From positions 1 through 24,105 of the IMG/VR virus record IMGVR_UViG_3300007539_000220: DNA of 24,105 bases; one strand, given 5' to 3'. Both the position numbers and the translations under genes were made by a program. Origin of the DNA: a virus. The notes beneath the pieces are model-generated. The model did no database searches and was not told the origin of the DNA. It worked only from the letters and a program-made list of their open reading frames with translations. Positions 1 to 5,260 of the stretch are shown piece by piece. Every line of letters begins with the position of its first letter. The stretch's first letter is position 1.

Positions 1-131
1 AAGGTTATATCTACTATGTGTCTAATGCGCGTAAAGCAGCAGAGGGCGCGGGTGCAGGTACAGGCAACCTAGTATTTTCTGACGGTTCAAACTGGATTCG
101 TGTGGATACTGGCGCAGCAGCAGCAGCATAA
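1..131 (+). CDS. C-terminal end of a phage structural protein (partial)
   Basis: The third frame is open from the window edge to a TAA at 129-131, giving about 42 residues. The pattern 'NARKAAEGAGAGTGNLVF' followed by 'DGSNWIRVDTG' resembles the tail of small phage capsid-decoration or head-fibre proteins, which often carry a Gly/Ala-rich 'GRK.GEGAGAGTG' segment followed by an 'S.W' strand. The protein ends in five consecutive alanines encoded by five GCA codons. It lies directly before two further small virion genes in the same direction, and the next ribosome binding site overlaps its stop codon, so it belongs to the same operon. The start and most of the protein lie outside the window, so the assignment is by context and short similarity only. 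Confidence 0.6.
   Translation, partial: GYIYYVSNARKAAEGAGAGTGNLVFSDGSNWIRVDTGAAAAA
114..128 (+). repeat. (GCA)5 trinucleotide run before a stop codon
   Basis: Five GCA codons encode the last five residues (all Ala) of the first, partial gene. This is a microsatellite-like run that could change length by slippage without a frame change. Confidence 0.8.
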
Positions 132-142
132 GGAGCTAACTT

Positions 143-424
143 ATGGCTGGTCCAGTAAAAGCGTACAATTGGGCGCAAGGCACATCAGCAGGAGTTGTTG
201 GTGGTGATCGTTCACGTATTCGTCAGATCGTAATTTATGCGGCAGCGGCTGGTGCGTTTACCATCAAGAATGGCGGAGCTTCAGGAGAAACTTTGATTAC
301 TCAAAAGTTTCCAATTGGAATTCACCATTTGAACATACCTGATGATGGAATTCTCGCTACAAGTGGTGCATATATTAGTGCGTTTACAGGCGCTAGTAAT
401 GAACTGACAATCTTCTTATCGTAA
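143..424 (+). CDS. Small virion structural protein (93 aa)
   Basis: A clean AAGGAG at 130-135 precedes the ATG by 7 nt. The protein starts 'GPVKAYNWAQGTSAGVV', and the rest alternates hydrophobic residues with Gly, Ala and Thr in a beta-rich pattern ('RIRQIVIYAAAAGAFTIKNG', 'YISAFTG'). I recognise this as a short conserved protein found beside capsid genes in marine phages. Likely roles are decoration of the head surface or an interface in the head. There is no signal peptide, no membrane segment and no catalytic motif. The stop codon is part of the next gene's ribosome binding site (AAGGAG at 423-428), so translation of the two is linked. The virion role is inferred from family and position; no specific function can be assigned. 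Confidence 0.75.
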   Translation: MAGPVKAYNWAQGTSAGVVGGDRSRIRQIVIYAAAAGAFTIKNGGASGETLITQKFPIGIHHLNIPDDGILATSGAYISAFTGASNELTIFLS

Positions 425-433
425 GGAGATAAA

Positions 434-1171
434 ATGGCTGACATACGTTCCATAACTCAGGTAGGAACATCTGAGCCATTTGAGCTACAAGTGGCTAGGG
501 GTCAAATCCCTGGTCACTCCATTAGGAATTTGTTTGGAGCAAATCCTGCAATTGGTACAACATTCCGTACACCTTGGGAAAACAACACGGCATTGCCGTT
601 TTTGTCGTCTGAACAAAAGCTTGATATAATAAGCACTAGCGACGATGACGTGGAAGGACCGCAAGTTTTAATCGTGGGTGTTGACGGCAACTACAACGAA
701 ATACGTGAAGTAGTTGCTTTGAACGGAACGTCGGGTAATCAAACACAACAAAGCTTTTTCCGTATAAATGACTTAATTATGTCAACGGGTAACGCTGATG
801 GAGACATCACTGCGTCTTACAACTCTGTTGTGTATGCAAAAATAATCGCAGGTCGCGGTAGGAATCAGGCTGCGGTGTTTACAGTACCTGCAGGTTATTC
901 GTTCTACCTTGGACGGATTGATGCATTTACAGCAACAGCGAACAACGACACTAAAATTATGACATTTAGAAATCAGGTTACGTTTTCTGACGGGCGGGTT
1001 TTTGATGTGGCACAAACTAGCTTTGTGACTCGAATGGATATTGCACGGACGCTTCCATTTAAGGTTCCAGAAAAAGCGACCATTGAATTCCAAGCCAAGA
1101 TGTCCAGTCAAACTGCTGACATTGGTATTTTTGGTGATGGCTTTTTAATTAAAGAACAGGGGACGTTATAA
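434..1171 (+). CDS. Conserved virion structural protein (245 aa)
   Basis: Starts at an ATG 5 nt after AAGGAG (423-428). The N-terminus 'SITQVGTSEPFELQVARGQI' and the later 'AVFTVPAGYSFYLGRIDAF' are hallmarks of a phage protein family I know from marine phage genomes, where it follows the capsid genes. The sequence is beta-rich throughout, with 'PEKATIEFQAK' near the C-terminus, as expected for a jelly-roll or Ig-like surface protein. Length is typical for the family. It may bind the capsid surface or the neck; the precise role is not known to me. The TAA overlaps the ATG of the next gene by 1 nt (TAATG). A minus-strand reading frame inside it is a shadow. Confidence 0.75.
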   Translation: MADIRSITQVGTSEPFELQVARGQIPGHSIRNLFGANPAIGTTFRTPWENNTALPFLSSEQKLDIISTSDDDVEGPQVLIVGVDGNYNEIREVVALNGTSGNQTQQSFFRINDLIMSTGNADGDITASYNSVVYAKIIAGRGRNQAAVFTVPAGYSFYLGRIDAFTATANNDTKIMTFRNQVTFSDGRVFDVAQTSFVTRMDIARTLPFKVPEKATIEFQAKMSSQTADIGIFGDGFLIKEQGTL

Positions 1172-1425
1172 TGCCTGCGAAGAGAAAGAAGAAGAATGTT
1201 AGCTTATCTGTGGGTCGTGGCGAAAAGCGCTCAGTCAAACAAGGAGCAGGACTTACCGCCAAGGGGAGAGCGAAATACAACCGTAAAACAGGATCAAATC
1301 TTAAAGCTCCAGCGCCAAGTCCTAAAACAAAAAAAGATAAAGCTCGTAAAAAGTCTTTCTGCGCACGTAGCCGTGGATGGACTGGTGAACGCGGTAAGGC
1401 AGCGCGTAGACGGTGGAAGTGTTAA
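1171..1425 (+). CDS. Lys/Arg-rich conserved phage protein, DUF6321-like (84 aa)
   Basis: The start overlaps the previous stop (TAATG), with AGGGGA at 1158-1163 as ribosome binding site. About 36 per cent of the residues are Lys or Arg. The core 'VKQGAGLTAKGRAKYNRKTG' and the C-terminal 'KKSFCARSRGW…RRRWKC' identify a small family common in marine phages, which I believe is listed as DUF6321 (from memory, not searched). One Cys lies in 'SFCAR' and one at the very C-terminus. The basic character suggests nucleic-acid binding, possibly during packaging or inside the head, but this is inference. The following membrane-protein gene starts 1 nt after the stop. An alternative reading frame starting at 1196 runs through this gene and is only an upstream extension of that next gene. 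Confidence 0.8.
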   Translation: MPAKRKKKNVSLSVGRGEKRSVKQGAGLTAKGRAKYNRKTGSNLKAPAPSPKTKKDKARKKSFCARSRGWTGERGKAARRRWKC

Positions 1426-1426
1426 A

Positions 1427-1720
1427 ATGGAACAGAAAAACATCATTTTAACTCTCGCAACAATGCTCGTAGTGGGTATTTTTGCTAGTTATGGGATGGT
1501 GATAAAGCAGTGGGTTGACTGGACCACAACAACATTAGTGGATTTAGACAAAAGAACTGCTATAATGGAAGTCGAAGCGAAACACACTAACGAGATGGTA
1601 GCGGAAAACCATCAGATGTTAAAAAGCCTGATGAAAGTAGTTACAGAGGTTAGTTATGGCAATGGGAAGAGCGCAGATGGCACGACAGACATCAACTGGC
1701 AAAAAGCGCAAAACGACTAA
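1427..1720 (+). CDS. Small membrane protein with one N-terminal helix, possible holin (97 aa)
   Basis: I place the start at the ATG at 1427, with GGAAG at 1415-1419, rather than at an in-frame ATG at 1196 that would run through the whole preceding gene and give a charged leader without family logic. The protein begins 'MEQKN', followed by a hydrophobic segment at about residues 6-27 ('IILTLATMLVVGIFASYGMV'), then a Trp/Thr linker and a probable coiled coil ('DKRTAIMEVEAKHTNEMVAE') at about 41-70. One helix at the N-terminus plus a cytoplasmic or periplasmic coiled coil fits small holin-like or spanin-like proteins, but no specific family motif is seen. Its last 22 codons overlap the next gene in another frame for 65 nt. 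Holin is a guess; membrane location is well supported. Confidence 0.65.
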   Translation: MEQKNIILTLATMLVVGIFASYGMVIKQWVDWTTTTLVDLDKRTAIMEVEAKHTNEMVAENHQMLKSLMKVVTEVSYGNGKSADGTTDINWQKAQND

Positions 1721-1829
1721 AAAAAAGGGCGTGGACGGCAAAGCATGCTGGAAGGGTTATCGCTATGCGGGCACCAAAAATGGCAAAGACCGCTGCGTTC
1801 CAATGAAGAAAAAAAGGACTAAAAAGTGA
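1656..1829 (+). CDS. Lys-rich micro-protein with 'ACWKGYRYAG' motif (57 aa)
   Basis: This short gene is easy to miss. It starts at an ATG at 1656 preceded by AGAGG (1645-1649), inside the 3' end of the membrane-protein gene but in a different frame, and ends with TGA at 1827-1829. The product has a Lys/Arg-rich N-terminus, the core 'KKKGVDGKACWKGYRYAGTK' followed by 'NGKDRCVPM', and a Lys-rich tail; about 37 per cent of residues are basic. I know this core as a recurring micro-protein in marine phages, usually in this same neighbourhood, which together with the ribosome binding site supports it as real. Two Cys residues flank the aromatic core. Role unknown; DNA binding or a small structured Cys-containing fold are the obvious options. 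Confidence 0.8.
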   Translation: MAMGRAQMARQTSTGKKRKTTKKKGVDGKACWKGYRYAGTKNGKDRCVPMKKKRTKK

Positions 1830-1833
1830 TGTA

Positions 1834-2028
1834 ATGTTTACGGCTGTTGTTCTTATTTGTATGCAAAGTAAATGCTTTGCAATTGGTGGCCCAGGTTTCC
1901 AAACAGAAGAACAATGTGTCGCAGACTTGATGAATAACGGTTTCCCCTCGATACAAATTAAGTACAGAGGCTATGAAATAATTTCAGCGCAGTGCCTCAA
2001 GTGGGAAGAAAGGAAAGTAAAATCGTGA
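1834..2028 (+). CDS. Small Cys-containing protein with hydrophobic N-terminus (64 aa)
   Basis: The frame starts with 'MFTAVVLICMQSKCFAIGGPGFQT' (two parts: a short hydrophobic stretch and a Gly/Pro region) and contains four Cys in all, including 'EEQCVADL' and 'ISAQCLKWEE'. Similar marine phage micro-proteins keep a hydrophobic start, a 'GG/GP' turn, an 'E.C' and a late 'AQC..W', so I regard it as genuine. The hydrophobic stretch could act as a signal or membrane anchor, although it is short. No strong ribosome binding site lies at ideal distance (AGGA at 1815-1818 is 15 nt away), so translation may be coupled to the previous gene, whose stop is 4 nt upstream. Its TGA overlaps the GTG start of the next gene by 4 nt. 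Function unknown. Confidence 0.65.
   Translation: MFTAVVLICMQSKCFAIGGPGFQTEEQCVADLMNNGFPSIQIKYRGYEIISAQCLKWEERKVKS
2011..2016 (+). promoter_or_regulatory. Ribosome binding site selecting a GTG start
   Basis: The AGGAAAG run lies 8-9 nt before the GTG at 2025. An ATG at 1992 in the same frame has no such site and would overlap the upstream gene by 37 nt. This supports the GTG start. Confidence 0.6.
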
Positions 2029-2693
2029 CCGTTTCGAACTCTACAGATTTTGAATTAGATGTAGCGGAGTACATCGAAGAGGCCTTTGAACGGTGCGGTT
2101 TGGAGGTCCGTACAGGATATGATTTAAAGACTGCCCGCCGTTCCATGAATCTCTTGTTTGCTGATTGGGCGAACCGTGGCTTAAATCAGTGGACGATTAA
2201 GCAACGAACTTTGAACCTCGTGGAGAACGATGGCGAGTACGATTTAGGTACAGATGTGATTGACATTGTAACCGCAGCGATTCGTCGTGACGATGTAGAT
2301 TATACACTTGATCGAATTGGTCGTGATGAGTTCCTTGCGATCCCCACCAAGGGCACAAAGGGTCGCCCCACACAATATTTCTTAGATCGTCAGATCACGC
2401 CAAACCTTAAAATCTGGCCCAAGCCCGAAAACAATACAGATGTAATTGTTTACAACTGTCTTACGCGCATTGATGACGCTGACACAGCACAAAACACTGT
2501 AGACCTTCCGTTTCGCTTCTATCCCTGCCTTGCAGCGGGTCTAGCTTACTATTTGTCGATGAAACGTGCGCCAGATCGTGTCCAATTATTAAAAGCTTCA
2601 TATGAGGAAGAGTTGCGTAGAGCAATGGATGAAGATCGTGACCGTGCATCATTCCAGATCACGCCAAGTCTAAGGAATTATCGCATTGTCTAG
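2025..2693 (+). CDS. Head-tail connector/adaptor protein, P22 gp4-type (222 aa)
   Basis: I choose the GTG at 2025, which overlaps the previous stop as GTGA and has an AGGAAAG upstream; it gives 'TVSNSTDFELDVAEYIEEA', where family members normally begin. The segment 'FERCGLEVRTGYDLKTARR' followed by 'LFADWANRGLNQW' is a hallmark of marine phage head-to-tail adaptor proteins, related in role to the packaged-DNA stabilisation protein gp4 of P22. Such proteins bind below the portal ring and receive the tail. Expected features are present: a helical N-terminal half, a beta-rich middle ('LRIWPKP'-like strand seen here as 'LKIWPKPENN'), and a helical C-terminal arm. Length is normal. The end overlaps the next gene by 8 nt. 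Family assignment is confident; the exact ring position is inferred. Confidence 0.8.
   Translation: MTVSNSTDFELDVAEYIEEAFERCGLEVRTGYDLKTARRSMNLLFADWANRGLNQWTIKQRTLNLVENDGEYDLGTDVIDIVTAAIRRDDVDYTLDRIGRDEFLAIPTKGTKGRPTQYFLDRQITPNLKIWPKPENNTDVIVYNCLTRIDDADTAQNTVDLPFRFYPCLAAGLAYYLSMKRAPDRVQLLKASYEEELRRAMDEDRDRASFQITPSLRNYRIV
2672..2676 (+). promoter_or_regulatory. Ribosome binding site selecting a TTG start
   Basis: AAGGA lies 9 nt before a TTG at 2686, inside the end of the adaptor gene. No ATG or GTG in this frame would yield the conserved 'SRFASGKDAWG' N-terminus, so the rare TTG start is favoured. Confidence 0.65.
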
Positions 2694-3183
2694 GTTCGCT
2701 TCAGGAAAAGATGCATGGGGTATATCTGACCGCTCTGGTTTCCGCTATCGTTTGCGGGACATGAAGAAAGAGTGGAATGGTCTTCTTGTTGGTAAGGATG
2801 AGTTTGAAGAAAAACATCCGCAGCTTGAACCCATACATGTTCCTGCAGACCCACAAGCGATCAAAGACCCAAGGCCTGATCGCTCAGAACCCAAAGTTGA
2901 GGTTCTGCTCAAGTTGCACCCGTTTTCTTCAGCCGTAGGAACAAATGTTATAACAGTGACCGAACCTGGTCATAATCGTGCTACAGGTGATGTGGTTAGG
3001 TTTAGAAAAGCAGTTGGTTTTGCAGGAATAACGTCTGCAAACATTAACAAAGCTGCAGGATATTCAATTACAAAGGTTAATGCAGACACATATACGTTTA
3101 ACGTAGATGGTAGCGCAGCTACAGTAACGTTGCGTGGCGGCGGCAAGGTGGCTTCTGCAGGACCAGTTACGGTGGAGGCATAA
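2686..3183 (+). CDS. Conserved neck-region structural protein with C-terminal beta module (165 aa)
   Basis: Start is TTG at 2686, preceded by AAGGA. Residues 1-50 ('SRFASGKDAWGISDRSGFRY', 'KKEWNGLLV', 'EEKHPQLEP') are diagnostic of a family that sits between two adaptor genes in marine phages. Residues from about 75 to the end form a separate beta-rich module: 'NVITVTEPGHNRATGDVVRF' then a Gly-rich loop and 'YSITKVNADTYTFNV'. This module has the same plan as repeats in the 1,896-residue protein and in the hub protein downstream. The N-terminal part probably docks on the connector or capsid, with the beta module exposed; this is inference. The stop is followed immediately by the ATG of the next gene. 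Confidence 0.75.
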   Translation: MSRFASGKDAWGISDRSGFRYRLRDMKKEWNGLLVGKDEFEEKHPQLEPIHVPADPQAIKDPRPDRSEPKVEVLLKLHPFSSAVGTNVITVTEPGHNRATGDVVRFRKAVGFAGITSANINKAAGYSITKVNADTYTFNVDGSAATVTLRGGGKVASAGPVTVEA

Positions 3184-4164
3184 ATGGCGTTTACATATGC
3201 ACAATTAAAACAGGCGATACAAGATTTTACTGAAAACAGTGAAACTACATTTGTTAATAATTTACCTACATTTATTCGGCTTGCTGAAGAAAAGATTCTG
3301 CAGAACGTGCAGTTAGAGTTGTTTCGTAAAACACAAACCGCAAATCTTGTGTCTAGCAACAAATATTTAAATGTGCCAAGTGACTTCCTTGCGCCATTTT
3401 CTTTAAGTTACACTGCTAATCCTTTTCCGTATGGCAGCCACCAAAGTTCATCTCAATATAATATACCTAATTCTATTTCACGCGCTAATTTAGGTTTTTC
3501 TGCAGATATAGCGTTATTTCAAACGCCAGAAGCTACATCTGGAAGATCTTTAGGGGATATACAGGGTCAAAATGATGGAAATGTAGAACAGCAAGACGCA
3601 TTGCTTATGACACAATATATTGTGTACAAATATGGTGGTGGCTCTATTGCCGATTTAACAACAGACAATATAAGCTACATAGAAAATACAATGCTTCCAT
3701 ACATGGCAGCGAGACAGTCCACTTATTCTAATTTCTACAATCCAAGCTTAATGGTGGGCACTACCTTTATGGATTTTAAAGACCCTAGTTTTCTCCGCGA
3801 ATATCAAAACGATGACGCTGTTACGGGTCAACCTAGATACTACGCTTTGTTCGATAATAGCAACTTTGTGATATCTCCTACACCAGACCAAGATTATTCT
3901 ATTCAGTTGAGTTACTTCTACAGACCTCAAAGTATTACTGCAGGGGCAGATAATGAAACAACTTGGTTAAGTACAAATGCCGAAACTACGCTTTTATACG
4001 CTTCTTTGATTGAAGCGAATATCTTTATGAAGGGTGAGCAAGACGTAACGCAATCCTATATGATGAGAGTTTCAGAGGGCATTAAGCAAATTAAAATGCT
4101 TGGGGAGTCTAAGCAAACTACTGATCTTTACCGCACAGGGCAGATTGTAAGAGCTAAAGAGTGA
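3184..4164 (+). CDS. Phage adaptor/neck protein with a large internal insertion (326 aa)
   Basis: ATG directly follows the preceding stop, with GGAGG at 3174-3178. The ends match a well known marine phage adaptor family: N-terminal 'AFTYAQLKQAIQDFTENSET' with 'NLPTFIRLAEEKIL' and 'VPSDFLAPFSLS' to about residue 76, and C-terminal 'GQPRYYALFDNSNFVISPTP', 'LSYFYRPQSITAG' and 'LIEANIFMKGEQD' from about residue 192. As I recall the family, these parts are nearly contiguous and the protein is about 215-230 residues. Here some 113 residues (about 78-190) are inserted, Ser/Asn/Tyr-rich at first and then helical. The protein most likely forms a ring in the neck between portal and tail, and the insertion may project outward or contact the unusual fibres. 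Family confident; function of the insertion unknown. Confidence 0.8.
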   Translation: MAFTYAQLKQAIQDFTENSETTFVNNLPTFIRLAEEKILQNVQLELFRKTQTANLVSSNKYLNVPSDFLAPFSLSYTANPFPYGSHQSSSQYNIPNSISRANLGFSADIALFQTPEATSGRSLGDIQGQNDGNVEQQDALLMTQYIVYKYGGGSIADLTTDNISYIENTMLPYMAARQSTYSNFYNPSLMVGTTFMDFKDPSFLREYQNDDAVTGQPRYYALFDNSNFVISPTPDQDYSIQLSYFYRPQSITAGADNETTWLSTNAETTLLYASLIEANIFMKGEQDVTQSYMMRVSEGIKQIKMLGESKQTTDLYRTGQIVRAKE

Positions 4165-4427
4165 TGTTTGATGTAAAGGTTCACACTACACAAAACAGAG
4201 GCCACAATCCTGAAGAGTTGGCTCAAATGTGTGTTGAGAAAATTGTTCACGTTTCAGACTGTGCGCCCCCTGCCATCCGCGATCAAGCAAAGGCATTTCA
4301 AAATGAAATACGTTCTGTTATAACTGAGTATATAAAACAAGGTGTTCTCAGTGACCGCACAACTGTGTATAATGCATTAAATGATGCAGGGCACCCAGAA
4401 CTTGCGGAACTGATAAGGAGAATGTAA
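4164..4427 (+). CDS. Conserved small phage protein of unknown function (87 aa)
   Basis: I start at the ATG at 4164, which overlaps the previous stop as TGATG; a GTG at 4161 with a 4-nt overlap is the alternative and adds one residue. The protein reads 'FDVKVHTTQNRGHNPEELAQ', then a helical region 'PPAIRDQAKAFQNEIRSVI' and ends 'HPELAELIRRM'. I recognise the 'V.TT..RG..PEE.A' start and the 'AGHPELAELIR' end from marine phage structural clusters. It looks like a small helical protein with a short beta start. It carries no membrane segment or catalytic motif. Its place in the connector cluster suggests an assembly or packaging accessory. The next gene overlaps its stop (TAATG) and has AAGGAG at 4415-4420. 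Confidence 0.7.
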   Translation: MFDVKVHTTQNRGHNPEELAQMCVEKIVHVSDCAPPAIRDQAKAFQNEIRSVITEYIKQGVLSDRTTVYNALNDAGHPELAELIRRM

Positions 4428-4912
4428 TGGCTATTACGCAAGGAATGACAACTACCTTTAAAGAAGAGCTACTTCTTGGTGGGCATGACTTTAGCACATC
4501 TGGCGCATCTGCAGGAACGTTTACTATTGCTTTGTACAACGTGTCTTCAAACACATTTGGCCCTGCTATTTCAGCATATACAAGTCTAGATGAAATTACA
4601 GATTCGACAGGTAATTATGTAAGTGGCGGGTATAACGCAGCGAATGAGCTTACTGTAAACACAGCTCCAACAAACGGAGGCAGTGGTACAACAGTCTACA
4701 CAAGCTTTGCAGACAAAACTTTTACTGGTTCTACATTTACTGCAAATTGCGCTTTAATCTATAACAACTCACCTGCGGGCAATGCTAGTAGTCGCACAAA
4801 CCCTTCAGTTGCAGTTTTAGATTTTGGCGGAAGTAAGGTTGTAGCGGCAGGAGATTTTACGTTACGGTTTCCTACAGCGGCAGCATCTACGGCGATTATT
4901 AGGATTGTGTGA
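4427..4912 (+). CDS. Conserved beta-rich virion protein (161 aa)
   Basis: A strong AAGGAG (4415-4420) lies 6 nt before the ATG. The start 'MAITQGMTTTFKEELLLGGH' and the motifs 'GTFTIALYNVSS', 'ANCALIYN' and the C-terminal 'AGDFTLRFPTA…AIIRIV' match a family found beside connector genes in many phages. It is Thr/Ser/Gly/Ala-rich with regular strands, consistent with a beta-barrel or jelly-roll virion protein. Whether it is part of the tail tube, a decoration protein or a fibre base cannot be told from the sequence. The stop overlaps the start of the next gene, so the two products are probably made in matched amounts. Confidence 0.7.
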   Translation: MAITQGMTTTFKEELLLGGHDFSTSGASAGTFTIALYNVSSNTFGPAISAYTSLDEITDSTGNYVSGGYNAANELTVNTAPTNGGSGTTVYTSFADKTFTGSTFTANCALIYNNSPAGNASSRTNPSVAVLDFGGSKVVAAGDFTLRFPTAAASTAIIRIV

Positions 4913-5256
4913 TGGCTAGAGTTTTCGACAGGGTAAAAGAGACCAGCACCACAACAGGAACTGGTGATTTTACTTTGACAGGCGCATATCAAAGTTTTCA
5001 GAGATTTTCTGATGTTCTTCAGATTGGAGATGGGACTTACTACACAATTGTCCTTCCAATTACTGGCGCTTGGGAAACTGGAATAGGTACATACTCTGCG
5101 GTAAATACATTAACCCGAACAACTATTTTAGAAAGCTCAAACAACGGAAACATAGTAAACTTTGGCGCGGGCACAAAATCTGTTTTTATGACATACCCCG
5201 CATCTCAGTCGATCACAGCAGGGAACGCAGTAGCGTTATCAATAGCGTTAGGATAA
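4912..5256 (+). CDS. Small conserved tail-associated protein (114 aa)
   Basis: Start taken at ATG 4912 (TGATG overlap) with AGGAT at 4901-4905; GTG 4909 would add one residue. The sequence 'ARVFDRVKETSTTTGTGDFT', 'GTYYTIVLPITGAWETGIG', 'TLTRTTILESSNNG' and 'FGAGTKSVFMTYPA' is a very recognisable phage unit. It occurs either as a free small protein or as the N-terminal part of tail-fibre proteins. It is beta-rich, without membrane segments. Its position directly before the 1,896-residue fibre-like protein fits an attachment or adaptor role for that protein, which is inference. The spacer of 4 nt to the next start contains part of that gene's ribosome binding site. Confidence 0.75.
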   Translation: MARVFDRVKETSTTTGTGDFTLTGAYQSFQRFSDVLQIGDGTYYTIVLPITGAWETGIGTYSAVNTLTRTTILESSNNGNIVNFGAGTKSVFMTYPASQSITAGNAVALSIALG

Positions 5257-5260
5257 AAAA

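Noticed and set aside
1196-1426. N-terminal extension of the membrane protein to 174 residues
   Set aside because: The extension would overlap the entire basic 84-residue gene in another frame; a good ribosome binding site and a membrane-protein-like N-terminus support the ATG at 1427.
1992-2024. ATG start 33 nt upstream for the connector gene
   Set aside because: The GTG at 2025 has the better ribosome binding site, a GTGA overlap and matches the usual family N-terminus.
2970-3362. 130-codon minus-strand open frame across two gene ends
   Set aside because: It is antisense to two well supported conserved genes and shows no coding signature.
4164-4427. Anti-CBASS Acb2/Tad1-type hairpin protein
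   Set aside because: The small helical size invited this comparison, but the 'SRE.S.A.TKLEEA..WA' type motif I associate with that family is absent, and the location is a connector cluster.
4912-5256. Diversity-generating retroelement target
   Set aside because: No reverse transcriptase, no template repeat and no C-terminal lectin-type variable region were seen in the window.
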